The translations under genes and the position numbers were made by a program. Positions 17,688 through 26,381 of a stretch of 52,052 nt of DNA are shown here, piece by piece (position 1 is the first letter of the stretch; each line of letters starts with the position of its first letter). Source of the DNA: an uncultured Bacteroidia bacterium (GTDB lineage Bacteria; Bacteroidota; Bacteroidia; Bacteroidales; Prolixibacteraceae). The notes beneath the pieces are model-generated. The model worked only from the letters and a program-made list of their open reading frames with translations, did no database searches and was not told the DNA's origin. Where the stretch lies: positions 1 to 52,052 of the forward strand of contig CAIXZH010000062.1 of assembly GCA_903923905.1 (NCBI GenBank), in the 5' to 3' direction.

Positions 17688-18767
17688 ATGAATAAAATAT
17701 CAGATGTTGTAAAGCCGGGTGTTGTAACCGGAGACGATTTGCAGTACATTTTTAAAGTGGCAAAAGCAAATGGTTTTGCTATTCCGGCAGTTAATGTAGT
17801 TGGATCTTCTACTGTAAATGCAGTTATGGAAGCCGCAGTAGCGGTTAATGCACCGGTGATGATTCAATTTTCCAACGGTGGTGCCGCCTTTAATGCAGGT
17901 AAGGGACTAAAACTTGAAGGTCAGAAAGCTGCTGTTTTGGGTGCAGTTGCCGGAGCGAAACACATTCATGAACTTGCAGAAGCTTATGGAGTTCGCGTAA
18001 TTCTTCACACCGACCATGCAGCAAAAAAATTACTCCCCTGGATTGACGGTCTGCTGGATGCAAGCGAAAAACACTTTGCCGCAACCGGAAAACCTCTCTT
18101 CAGCTCACATATGCTTGATCTTTCTGAAGAACCTATTGAAGAGAATATCGCAATCAGCAAACGTTACCTCGAACGGATGAGTAAGATGGGAATGACCCTT
18201 GAAATCGAACTTGGAATCACCGGAGGTGAAGAAGATGGCGTCGATAACAGCGGTTTGGACAACAGCCTTCTCTATACTCAGCCTGAACATGTATGTTATG
18301 CATACCAGGAATTGAGCAAAGTGTCTCCTAATTTCACTATTGCTGCTTCCTTTGGAAATGTTCACGGTGTTTATAAACCAGGAAACGTGAAACTGAATCC
18401 GGTAATCCTTAAGAATTCTCAGGATTACATCAAAAAAACACTGGGTCTGACCGAATCTCATCCGGTTAACTTTGTTTTCCATGGCGGTTCAGGTTCAACA
18501 CATGCTGAAATCCGCGAAGCTATCAGCTATGGTGTAATCAAGATGAATATTGATACTGATACCCAATGGGCTTACTGGGATGGCGTTCGTGCATTCGAAG
18601 CTGCCAACCATGGTTATCTTCAGGGGCAGATCGGAAATCCTGATGGAGCCGAAAAACCCAACAAAAAATTCTACGATCCCCGCGTTTGGTTACGCAAGGG
18701 AGAGGAAACACTTATTGCCCGCTTAAAGATCGCATTCGAAGATCTTAATGCCATCAACAGCATTTAA
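17688..18767 (+). CDS. fbaA: Class IIA fructose-bisphosphate aldolase
   Basis: A 359-residue zinc aldolase of the E. coli FbaA kind. It splits fructose-1,6-bisphosphate into glyceraldehyde-3-phosphate and dihydroxyacetone phosphate in glycolysis and works in reverse in gluconeogenesis. Visible sites are ILHTDHAAKKLLPW near residue 105 (zinc His and catalytic Asp), EIELGITGGEEDGVD, SFGNVHGVYKPGN, FVFHGGSGS and KMNIDTDTQWAYWDG. The length matches the IIA subclass. A TAAATTTG box (17655-17662) lies 25 bases before the ATG and is a likely -7 element. A strong terminator follows. A IIB aldolase is encoded divergently. Confidence 0.92.
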   Translation: MNKISDVVKPGVVTGDDLQYIFKVAKANGFAIPAVNVVGSSTVNAVMEAAVAVNAPVMIQFSNGGAAFNAGKGLKLEGQKAAVLGAVAGAKHIHELAEAYGVRVILHTDHAAKKLLPWIDGLLDASEKHFAATGKPLFSSHMLDLSEEPIEENIAISKRYLERMSKMGMTLEIELGITGGEEDGVDNSGLDNSLLYTQPEHVCYAYQELSKVSPNFTIAASFGNVHGVYKPGNVKLNPVILKNSQDYIKKTLGLTESHPVNFVFHGGSGSTHAEIREAISYGVIKMNIDTDTQWAYWDGVRAFEAANHGYLQGQIGNPDGAEKPNKKFYDPRVWLRKGEETLIARLKIAFEDLNAINSI

Positions 18768-18790
18768 AACACTGATTTCGTCTTTGACTT

Positions 18791-18822
18791 CACCGCTTCG
18801 GTTAATTCCGGAGCGGTTTTTT
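18791..18822 (+). terminator. Rho-independent terminator of fbaA
   Basis: ACCGCTTCGG pairs with CCGGAGCGGT around TTAATT and is followed by eight T. It lies 24 bases after the fbaA stop. Confidence 0.85.
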
Positions 18823-18877
18823 TTGTCCTTAGCCGAAGGAACCTGTTCTGCTTTCGGATCTGACTATTTTCCGGTGC

Positions 18878-18908
18878 TTTCCTTTTCTAAATTTTAAATG
18901 TAACTTTG
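18878..18908 (+). promoter_or_regulatory. Bacteroidota-type promoter for the PorE-like gene
   Basis: TTTC (18878-18881), 19 bases, then TAACTTTG (18901-18908): close to the TTTG-N19-TAnnTTTG consensus for the primary sigma factor of Bacteroidota. The ATG at 18951 would follow a leader of about 35 bases. Confidence 0.55.
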
Positions 18909-18950
18909 GAAAACAATCGGGAACTGTACCAGAGAAATTATACCTGAGGA

Positions 18951-20909
18951 ATGAGGAGATTCAGCATTATTATCATCTTTTTTTTGATTGTTGCCGGTAG
19001 TATGGCACAAAATAGGAATACTTCATCGAAGTCTTCTGATTTGCAATATTCTGAAGCGAAAAATCTCGCTCAAAACGGAGAGGCCCCAAAAGCAATTAAC
19101 CTGCTTCGGAAACTGTTGAAAAATGACCCTGAATATTATATGGCCTATTTCGGGTTAGCCGATCTTTATCACGAAACTGGTGAGTTAAGACTTGAACAGG
19201 AAGCTCTGGTTCAGGGGCTGAAAGTTGGATCTGACCATTATCCGAATGGTTATAAGTTCCTTGCTTCTCTTTTGTATGACCAGGCATTGTATCCTGAAGC
19301 ACTGAAAAATATGGAACAGTTTAACCGCCTTAAAAATCGGTTGACCTCTGATGAGAACAGACTGCTGGAGTCGTGCCGTTTTGCAGTTAAGGCGGTCGAA
19401 TCGCCGGTAGATTTCAAACCCGAGAATGCAGGGGCTATGATTAATTCAGCGGAGGATGAATATTGGCCCAGTTTAAATGCTGAGGCCAATGTATTGGTAT
19501 TTACCCGGCTGATCAAAGAGGATCAAACTGGTCGAAAACTTGCTTATCCTCAGGAAGATTTCTATGTATCGCGAAAAGATACTGAAGTGTGGCAAAAAGC
19601 TACTCCTTTGGGACCGCCCATAAATACCCCGGAAAACGAGGGGGCGCAATGCATCTCCGCCGATGGAAGGCTTTTGTTCTTTACCGGTTGTGGCCGTCCG
19701 GACGGACTGGGGAGTTGCGATATTTATATGTCAGTGAAGCAGAAAGGGGTATGGTCTGAGCCGGTCAACCTTGGGGCGCCGGTTAATAGCAGCTCCTGGG
19801 AATCTCAGCCTTCCGTGTCGGCGGATGGTCATTGGCTCTATTTTACAAGCAACCGAAGCGGAGGTAAAGGGAAGATGGATATCTGGAGGGCTGAGAAACT
19901 GGGTGTATCTCCCGAAGGATTCCCTGTCTACGGTAAGGTGGAAAACCTTGAAAGGGTTAACTCACCTGGTAACGATCTCTCTCCTTTCATTCATGCGGAT
20001 GGTAAAACCCTGTATTTTGCTTCAGATTATTGGCCGGGTATGGGAGGGAAAGACCTTTTTTACATCCGACTGGACAGTACAAATAAGATGCCTCCCCAAA
20101 ATTTAGGCTATCCGATAAATACCTCTGCCGATGAAGAGGGGCTGGTTGTGGAAGTTTCAGGGGAAAGAGCCTGGTATACGGTGAATAACAAAGGTTTCGG
20201 GGGAAGGGATATCTACTCCTTTACGATTCCGCAACCCTTTCGGCCTGATCCCGTTTCCTGGGTAAAAGGGAGGGTTGTAAGCCGGAAAACCGGGATGCAG
20301 ATCTCTTCGGATATTGTGCTGAATGACCTGGTTACAAACAAATTAATAGAGCACCAGTACCCCTTTGAGAATGAAGGTGAATTTCTGTTTTGCCTCCCTG
20401 CAGGCCACAACTACGGTTTAAATATTTCAAAAGCGGGTTATCTATTCCATTCGGAGAACTTCAATTTAATAAGCGCATTCAGTCGTCAAAAACCGCTGAA
20501 TCTTGAAATCGCTATGGAACCGATAGAATCCGGCAAATCGGTCATTCTTAAAAATATTTTTTTTGATACCGATTCATTCAACCTTAAACCGGAATCAAAT
20601 GGGCAACTTACAGAGATCGTCGGTTTTATGAAAGGTAATCCCGGTTTGGTCATTGAAATTGGAGGTCATACAGATGATCAGGGCTCTGAAAGCCATAACC
20701 TTATTCTCTCAGAACAACGTGCTGGAGCTGTTGTAAGTTATTTAATTGCCAATGGAATTTCATCAGGGAGATTGAAAAGCAAAGGTTATGGATTTTCGGT
20801 ACCCTTGACTGACAATTCAACGGAGGAGGGGAGGGCAATGAACAGGAGAACGGAGTTCCGGATTATTGAAGACAGGCAACTTAATAAAGAGATAAATAGA
20901 AATAGATAG
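18951..20909 (+). CDS. PorE-like envelope protein: TPR, beta-propeller, CarboxypepD-reg-like and OmpA domains
   Basis: A 652-residue exported protein. A signal peptide covers residues 1-19; no lipobox cysteine is visible. TPR repeats fill about residues 27-140 (SEAKNLAQNGEAPKAINLL; AYFGLADLYHETGELRLEQ). A WD40/PD40 beta-propeller follows, with repeated SADGRLLFFTG, SADGHWLYFTSNR and HADGKTLYFASD. Next is a carboxypeptidase-regulatory-like domain around 440-525. The C-terminus is an OmpA-like peptidoglycan-binding domain with FFDTDSFNLKP, IEIGGHTDDQGS and NRRTEFRI. This order is the one described for PorE of the type IX secretion system, but many Bacteroidota paralogues share it, so a T9SS role is only possible. 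It is transcribed from its own promoter and convergent with a methyltransferase gene. Confidence 0.82.
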   Translation: MRRFSIIIIFFLIVAGSMAQNRNTSSKSSDLQYSEAKNLAQNGEAPKAINLLRKLLKNDPEYYMAYFGLADLYHETGELRLEQEALVQGLKVGSDHYPNGYKFLASLLYDQALYPEALKNMEQFNRLKNRLTSDENRLLESCRFAVKAVESPVDFKPENAGAMINSAEDEYWPSLNAEANVLVFTRLIKEDQTGRKLAYPQEDFYVSRKDTEVWQKATPLGPPINTPENEGAQCISADGRLLFFTGCGRPDGLGSCDIYMSVKQKGVWSEPVNLGAPVNSSSWESQPSVSADGHWLYFTSNRSGGKGKMDIWRAEKLGVSPEGFPVYGKVENLERVNSPGNDLSPFIHADGKTLYFASDYWPGMGGKDLFYIRLDSTNKMPPQNLGYPINTSADEEGLVVEVSGERAWYTVNNKGFGGRDIYSFTIPQPFRPDPVSWVKGRVVSRKTGMQISSDIVLNDLVTNKLIEHQYPFENEGEFLFCLPAGHNYGLNISKAGYLFHSENFNLISAFSRQKPLNLEIAMEPIESGKSVILKNIFFDTDSFNLKPESNGQLTEIVGFMKGNPGLVIEIGGHTDDQGSESHNLILSEQRAGAVVSYLIANGISSGRLKSKGYGFSVPLTDNSTEEGRAMNRRTEFRIIEDRQLNKEINRNR

Positions 20910-20921
20910 AATTTGGCGGGA

Positions 20922-21647
20922 TTATTTCAAAACAAGCTCCACCAGGTAATCAAAATGAGCTCCGGCAAATTTGTTTTTGACAGAGAAACCACAAAATTCG
21001 GCATAATCGCAAAAGGTTTCAGCATCCACGAAGAGCCAGGAGAACGGTTTTCCTTTAATTAATTTATAGGTCAGCTGGTATTTCATCTGACCATAATAGG
21101 TGTCTGACGCGATGTCCACCCAGGAATCCCCGTTTTCGTCGGTAAACAGATAAAGTAGATCGGATGAATCGGCAAGTATTTTACCTCCCCGATTAAGCAG
21201 GGTTTTCAGATGGAGCAATAGGGTTCTTAATCCCGGTAAGGTTTGGGCAATTCCGGCGCCGTTCATAAGTAAAAGGATGGTTTCGTATTTTTGGTCTGCA
21301 AGCATATGAATATCTTGCAGCAGCACATTTTTTACCCCTCTTTCCCGCATGGTTTCACACGATAGGGGGGAGATCTCCAACGCATCAACCTCAAACCCGT
21401 GATCCTGAAGCCAGATCGAATGGGCCCCAGCGCCCGCTCCGACATCGAGTACTCTTCCTGTACATCGCCTTAAGGCTTCCTGTTCCTGAATTGGCATCTG
21501 TTTAAAAGTCCTGAAGAAGTGGGAAGGTAATAGCTGTTCATCTTCAGCAATGTCTGTTTTGACAAGTATTGATTCTTCTCTGATTCCATTAAGATAGTCA
21601 AGGACGGCATGACCAACGGGATCCTGGTTCTTCTTTAATACCGGCAT
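20922..21647 (-). CDS. Class I SAM-dependent methyltransferase
   Basis: A 241-residue soluble methyltransferase. Motif I is VLDVGAGAGAHSIWL near residue 67, followed by the acidic turn VDALEIS that binds the SAM ribose. LLLMNGAGIAQTL near residue 130 is motif IV-like, and GGKILADSSDLLY is the post-IV strand. The C-terminal half has several aromatic residues and ends in DYLVELVLK. The substrate cannot be assigned; small-molecule and protein methyltransferases of this type look alike. The gene ends 13 bases from the convergent PorE-like gene, and the Nramp gene starts 103 bases upstream on the same strand. Confidence 0.75.
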   Translation of the reverse strand: MPVLKKNQDPVGHAVLDYLNGIREESILVKTDIAEDEQLLPSHFFRTFKQMPIQEQEALRRCTGRVLDVGAGAGAHSIWLQDHGFEVDALEISPLSCETMRERGVKNVLLQDIHMLADQKYETILLLMNGAGIAQTLPGLRTLLLHLKTLLNRGGKILADSSDLLYLFTDENGDSWVDIASDTYYGQMKYQLTYKLIKGKPFSWLFVDAETFCDYAEFCGFSVKNKFAGAHFDYLVELVLK

Positions 21648-21749
21648 AATAAGAAATGTTCAATTAAAAATGTCCAATGATTTTCTGGTTGATTATCTGC
21701 AGCTTAAAAAGATTTTATTCTCATTCCAAAACGTAACCATCGGGTGACA

Positions 21750-23024
21750 TTAAGTGAGAAAACTGATAAATAAAGCGATGTTTAAGGCTGTTACGATTGC
21801 TCCGACAAAATAGAGCGATACAGAATAAAATTTACTGTTTTTATATTTTCCCATCACTTTCCCCGATGAAGTGAGCCAAACCTGTACAAAAATAGTGATC
21901 GGCAGTTGTACGCTGAGAATCATCTGGGAATAAATCAGCCCGTTAAACGGATTTGAAATGACAAAAATGATCAGCAAGGCTACCACAAATGATATGGTGA
22001 TTCCTAACCTGGAGTGATTGTCCTTGATATCATACGGTTCACTGAAGATTCCGGAAAATATCGATCCGGCGGCCATCCCTGAGGTGATGGTGGAAGCAAC
22101 ACCTGAAAATAACAAAGCCACTGCAAAGACTATTCCGGCATGAATACCCAACAAAGGAGTTAGCAGACTCTTGGCTTGCTGCAATTCTGTCACTTCAATC
22201 CCGGCCTTGAAAAAAGTGGCAGCTGCCAGCAGAATCATGGCACTGTTGATAGCCCACCCTATAATCATCGATATGATCGTGTCGAGGAATTCATAGTTAA
22301 GTCTCTTCTTGATCGTTTTCTCATCCTCAAGGTTCCACTGGCGGCTTTGAATAATCTCGGAGTGGAGAAAAAGGTTGTGTGGCATAACGACAGCACCAAG
22401 AACACTCATCATAATCAGCATGGATCCTTTCGGAAAACGTGGGGTAACCCAGGAATGGATGGCCGTGTTCCAATCAATATTCACCAATGAAAGTTCATAT
22501 AAAAAGGAGAGTCCAATGACCGATACAAAGGCAATGATCCATTTTTCAATCATCCGGTATCCGTTGGTAAAGAGCATAATAAGTACAAAAACAACGACAA
22601 GAACAGCTCCGGCCCTGATCGGTATTCCGAATATCATATTTATGGCAATAGCCCCGCCCAGGATTTCTGCCAGTGAGGTGGATATCGAGGCTATTATGGC
22701 AGTAACCAGAACGGTAATAGAATATCCCGGTTTCATATATTTGGTGGTTGCTTCCGAAAGGCATAACCCTGTAGCAATTCCAAGATGGGCTACATTGTGC
22801 TGAAGCAGGATAAGCATGATTGTAGAGAGGGTAACCATCCAAAGAAGCACATACCCAAACTGGGCCCCTGCACCCAGATTAGAGGCCCAGTTCCCCGGAT
22901 CAATAAACCCGACAGTTACCAGTAATCCGGGCCCCAGGTACTTGAGAATCTCAAGTCCGCCGAACTTAGGCCGGTAATCTTTCCGGTCAATGTTTTTGAT
23001 ATAATGAGATAGGCGACTGAACAT
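21750..23024 (-). CDS. Nramp family divalent metal ion transporter
   Basis: A 424-residue inner-membrane protein with about eleven transmembrane segments, the full Nramp length. The two metal-site motifs are intact: FIDPGNWASN in segment 1 (DPGN, about residues 42-45) and VVMPHNLFLHS in segment 6 (MPH), which coordinate Mn2+ or Fe2+ in family structures. Import is proton-coupled in characterised members (MntH). No regulator gene is beside it and I see no clear metal-regulator box upstream. The upstream gap holds an inverted repeat pair (23084-23292). The N-terminus is soluble, about 30 residues. Confidence 0.9.
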   Translation of the reverse strand: MFSRLSHYIKNIDRKDYRPKFGGLEILKYLGPGLLVTVGFIDPGNWASNLGAGAQFGYVLLWMVTLSTIMLILLQHNVAHLGIATGLCLSEATTKYMKPGYSITVLVTAIIASISTSLAEILGGAIAINMIFGIPIRAGAVLVVVFVLIMLFTNGYRMIEKWIIAFVSVIGLSFLYELSLVNIDWNTAIHSWVTPRFPKGSMLIMMSVLGAVVMPHNLFLHSEIIQSRQWNLEDEKTIKKRLNYEFLDTIISMIIGWAINSAMILLAAATFFKAGIEVTELQQAKSLLTPLLGIHAGIVFAVALLFSGVASTITSGMAAGSIFSGIFSEPYDIKDNHSRLGITISFVVALLIIFVISNPFNGLIYSQMILSVQLPITIFVQVWLTSSGKVMGKYKNSKFYSVSLYFVGAIVTALNIALFISFLT

Positions 23025-23083
23025 AGTACAAAGTTAGCGTTTTAGAAACTATATCGAAACAGGCAGGGAAATTAAATGCTATT

Positions 23084-23292
23084 TGGCAGCGTGCAACTGG
23101 CTGCTGGCAACGGGCAACTTTGAGTTCTTACTATAGCTGAATTAAGTGCCTACTAAAGGAGTTTATGTCTGATACGGGTCTGGAGATTTAATTTATTTTA
23201 TTGCAACTATTTATCGCATAGCATAATCCGCCCAAAGCCAGAAGCTTGTAGCCTGCCACCGGCAAACTGCCAGCCGCCAGTTGCCACTTGCA
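23084..23292. repeat. Inverted pair of GGCAACTGGC-type repeats without an internal gene
   Basis: The left arm (23084-23120) reads GCAACTGGCTGCTGGCAACG; the right arm (23236-23292) is in the opposite orientation and contains CTGCCAGCCGCCAGTTGCCA. The middle, about 115 bases, has no reading frame. The same arms, in the same relative orientation, enclose the four-helix-bundle gene at 27.7-28.2 kb. The rest of 23025-23347 holds only the mnmA promoter region. Confidence 0.65.
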
Positions 23293-23347
23293 TATAAAGC
23301 GCATTTAAATCGGTAATTTGCTCTAAAAGCAGTAAATTTGCGCCAGA

Positions 23348-24529
23348 ATGAGTATGGAAAAAGTTGTAATTGGTTTATCGGGAGGCGTCGACTCGAGTGT
23401 GGCAGCCTACCTTCTTAAAGAAGAGGGATATGAGGTCATTGGTGTCTTTATGATCAACTGGAAAGAGAGTACAGGGACCCTTACCTCCGGATGTACCTGG
23501 GAGGACGACGTAACTTTTGCCGAAATGATCGCCAAAAAACTCGACATCCCTTTCCATGTAGTCGATCTCTCTGACTTCTATCGCAAACGGGTTGTCGATT
23601 ACATGTTTACAGAATATGAAAAGGGTAGAACACCCAATCCGGATGTGCTCTGTAACCGGGAGATCAAATTCGATCTTTTTATGGAGAAGGCAATGGAGCT
23701 GGGTGCCGCATATGTCGCAACGGGCCACTATTGCAGAAGAGAAATTGTTGATATTGAATGGAAAAGATATTATCGTCTGCTTGCAGGTACCGATCCCAAT
23801 AAAGACCAGAGCTACTTTTTGTGCCAGTTGAACCAGGACCAACTTTCGAAATCGTTATTTCCTGTTGGCCATCTTTTAAAACCAGAGGTTCGCGAAATTG
23901 CGAGGCAACAGGGATTGATCACGGCTGAACGAAAAGATTCACAGGGAATCTGCTTTGTGGGAAAGGTGGATCTGCCTGTTTTTCTTCAGCAGAAACTGGC
24001 AGCAAAAAAAGGGAATGTGATCGAAATTGACGCTTCGTTCATGAAAAAGAGAGCGCTACCCCTTTTACCCGAAAATTTTGCTAAGCTTTGCGCCCCATTC
24101 CCCTATAAACCCTGGAACGGGAAAGTAATCGGGGAGCATAATGGAGCCCATTTCTACACCATCGGTCAACGCAAAGGGCTGAATATTGGCGGTTATGAAA
24201 AGCCACTTTTTGTTCTGGCAACCGATGTTATACGTAATATTATTTATGTAGGTGAAGGACAAGACCACCCTGGTCTCTTTCGGCGTGGATTGTTTATTCC
24301 AAAGGAGGATATCCATTGGGTACGCCCCGATTATGCGATGTCCGAAAATCAGGAACGTGAATTCCTGATCCGTATTCGCTATCGTCAGCCACTTGAAAAA
24401 GGAATTATCACTATGAAGCCTGAAGGCGCCTATATCCTTTTTAGTGAAGAGCAACGCGGAATCACCTCAGGACAGTTCGCCGCCTTATACCTCGATGATG
24501 AATTGATAGGTTCAGGGGTCATCCGCTGA
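23348..24529 (+). CDS. mnmA: tRNA-specific 2-thiouridylase MnmA
   Basis: A 393-residue tRNA sulfurtransferase that places the 2-thio group on U34 of Lys, Glu and Gln tRNAs. The PP-loop ATPase motif SGGVDSSVA is at residues 11-19. NPDVLCNREIKF (about 97-108) contains the first catalytic cysteine and SQGICFVGK (about 200) the second. C-terminal beta-barrel signatures include HFYTIGQRKGLNIGG. It is slightly longer than E. coli MnmA. A TAAATTTG box lies at 23333-23340, so the expected transcript start is almost at the ATG; the second ATG at 23354 gives the same protein less two residues. MnmD, acting on the same base, is at 15030. Confidence 0.92.
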   Translation: MSMEKVVIGLSGGVDSSVAAYLLKEEGYEVIGVFMINWKESTGTLTSGCTWEDDVTFAEMIAKKLDIPFHVVDLSDFYRKRVVDYMFTEYEKGRTPNPDVLCNREIKFDLFMEKAMELGAAYVATGHYCRREIVDIEWKRYYRLLAGTDPNKDQSYFLCQLNQDQLSKSLFPVGHLLKPEVREIARQQGLITAERKDSQGICFVGKVDLPVFLQQKLAAKKGNVIEIDASFMKKRALPLLPENFAKLCAPFPYKPWNGKVIGEHNGAHFYTIGQRKGLNIGGYEKPLFVLATDVIRNIIYVGEGQDHPGLFRRGLFIPKEDIHWVRPDYAMSENQEREFLIRIRYRQPLEKGIITMKPEGAYILFSEEQRGITSGQFAALYLDDELIGSGVIR

Positions 24530-24552
24530 TTTGAAATCCAATCGAATAATCC

Positions 24553-24710
24553 AGAATAATTCTAAATAAGAATTGTTGCCATAAAGGTATTCTTTTGATT
24601 TTCAGAATTTTCTGACATCTTGCTATTTAGACCTAAATTATTCAAATTTCCCTTGTTTTCGGCTTGATATTTTTGTAATATTGTATTTACTAAATCTAAA
24701 TAAGAATAAT
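24553..24710. promoter_or_regulatory. Cluster of TTTAGA/TCTAAA-type half-sites upstream of the dioxygenase gene (possible Fur boxes)
   Basis: The 334-base gap 24530-24863 contains AGAATAATTCTAAATAAGAA (from 24553), ATTTAGACCTAAAT (a palindrome at about 24625-24638) and ATCTAAATAAGAATAA (from 24694). These AT-rich TTAGA...TCTAA elements resemble iron-regulator operators reported for some Bacteroidota, which is a comparison from memory. No other structure is seen in the gap. Confidence 0.3.
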
Positions 24711-24863
24711 AAATCAAAATTAATCTTATTCCTTTTTGTTTCGATCTAAGTTTTTGAAGCCACTAAAGGCCAATTATTGAATCCAAACTATATCGGTGAG
24801 AAGTCGGTAGATGAATATATATCAAGTATTTACATTTTACTTACCCCACAATAAATCGATTTT

Positions 24864-25766
24864 ATGGAAAGACGGGCATTTGTAAAAAACACTTCCCTTG
24901 CGGCTGCAGCTATTGCAGTATTCGGGAGTATTAAATGGGCTAATGGTAAGCCGATTGGAGATTCACCAACCACCACTGATATTCTTGGCCCTTATTATCG
25001 TCCCGGCGCCCCAATTCGGTCAAACATTAATCCAGAGGGCTTTACAGGCGTTCCGCTTCACTTGTCAGGAACTATTTTTAAGGATGATGGGAAAACCAGG
25101 TTTCAAAATTGTCTGGTTGAGATATGGCAATGCAATCACAAGGGTGAATATGATAATTTGTCGGATGATTACAACTATCGTGGAGCCACCAGGACCGGTG
25201 AAGACGGTTCCTATCATTTTATTTCCACCTATCCTACCGCCTATATGATCGATTTGGTCAACAATAAGTATCGCCCTTCTCATATTCACATGAGGGTTGA
25301 GGGTGGCACGGGCGAGCGCGATTTAATTACTCAGGTTTACTTCAAGGGTGATCCCCATCTTGAAACAGATCCTTCTTCGTCCTCCCCTGCTGCAATAAAC
25401 AGAATTTTGGGAACCAGCACGAATTCAAAGGGCGAGATAGTCGTGGGTTTCGATGTGGTCATGAATAAGGAGTTTCCCCTGGATAATGCTGTATTTGGGA
25501 TGTTAACAGGTTTGTATGATTCCGGCAATGATTCCAGGATTGAATTTTTCAGGAAAGGGGATTTGCTTTACACCAAATGGAACGGACAAATTGAAGATGC
25601 CCTGTATTATCAAGGAAATAACTCCTTTGAAGATGGGATGGGTGAAAAAGTTCAGTTTGAGCTGGCTGAAGGAGGAGCAGTGAGGGTGAGTATTACATCT
25701 ACAGAGAATGGTATCTCCAAAACGACGAAAGGTACCAGGATTCTCAAGTATAGTGAAAAAGTATAG
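24864..25766 (+). CDS. Exported intradiol ring-cleavage dioxygenase-like protein
   Basis: A 300-residue protein that starts with a twin-arginine-like signal (MERRAFVKNTSLAAAAIAVF), so it probably passes the inner membrane folded with its metal. The intradiol dioxygenase core shows TTDILGPYYRPGAP (first tyrosine ligand region), then YNYRGATRTGEDGSYHF with the second Tyr and the Arg, and RPSHIHMRVEG with the two His ligands of Fe(III). Characterised relatives open catechol-type rings; no other aromatic-degradation gene is nearby, so the substrate is open. The length is longer than cytosolic catechol dioxygenase cores because of a C-terminal extension after about residue 215. A small exported protein gene follows on the same strand 115 bases on. 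Confidence 0.82.
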   Translation: MERRAFVKNTSLAAAAIAVFGSIKWANGKPIGDSPTTTDILGPYYRPGAPIRSNINPEGFTGVPLHLSGTIFKDDGKTRFQNCLVEIWQCNHKGEYDNLSDDYNYRGATRTGEDGSYHFISTYPTAYMIDLVNNKYRPSHIHMRVEGGTGERDLITQVYFKGDPHLETDPSSSSPAAINRILGTSTNSKGEIVVGFDVVMNKEFPLDNAVFGMLTGLYDSGNDSRIEFFRKGDLLYTKWNGQIEDALYYQGNNSFEDGMGEKVQFELAEGGAVRVSITSTENGISKTTKGTRILKYSEKV

Positions 25767-25881
25767 GGATTTTGAGATGCTTTCCACTTTGCTGAGAAAC
25801 AGTATAGCTGCAAGGAATTGGTAAAGGATCGGACAAAATATTGAATTTTAAGTGTATAATGATTAAAATAAATCAGATATT

Positions 25882-26298
25882 ATGAAAATAAAGTTAATTT
25901 TTTTAGTGCTTTTAGTGCTCGCAACTTGGGTATCAATGTCCCAGATTCACAAGTTGATTGGTGGGAATCCTCCATCTTCGGTCACGGCAAACAACTCTGC
26001 AGGTACTAATCTCACTTCAGAGGATGTGAAAGGATTGAAAACCAAACACCCTGAGAACATCAATGCACTTAAGACCGATGATACTCACACGGATATTTCG
26101 AAAAGCTATGCGATGATTAACCAGCCCATAAATACTATTAAGGATCCTGAAATCAGTAGTCCGGTGAAAAAAGTTTCTGGAATTTCATTGCCTGATTATC
26201 AGAGGTTTGGAGAAGATAAAATCGATATTGGCTGTTCCGAATGGATCGGGCAAAAGGAAAGATCACTGTCTCATGCCTGCCAGCTGACAGATTGGTGA
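25882..26298 (+). CDS. Small exported protein, unrecognised
   Basis: A 138-residue protein with a hydrophobic N-terminal segment (residues 4-20) that looks like a signal peptide or membrane anchor. The remainder is polar and low in predicted structure, with many Ser, Thr, Lys and Asp, and it ends with two cysteines in IDIGCSEWIGQ and HACQLTDW. I do not recognise a family. It lies 115 bases behind the dioxygenase gene on the same strand and before a terminator, so the two may form a unit. The reading frame is supported by its position, normal start and signal-like beginning, but by no homology I can name. Confidence 0.45.
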   Translation: MKIKLIFLVLLVLATWVSMSQIHKLIGGNPPSSVTANNSAGTNLTSEDVKGLKTKHPENINALKTDDTHTDISKSYAMINQPINTIKDPEISSPVKKVSGISLPDYQRFGEDKIDIGCSEWIGQKERSLSHACQLTDW

Positions 26299-26323
26299 TG
26301 AGCTGATCAGTTATTTATAAAAG

Positions 26324-26358
26324 AAAGGCCTGCTCATTCAAGATGATGAGCAGGCCTT
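26324..26358. terminator. Bidirectional terminator between convergent genes
   Basis: AAGGCCTGCTCAT pairs with ATGAGCAGGCCTT over a short loop. It lies between the small exported protein gene and the SorE-like gene. Confidence 0.8.
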
Positions 26359-26381
26359 CTTGGTTTAATTAAGCAATTGTA

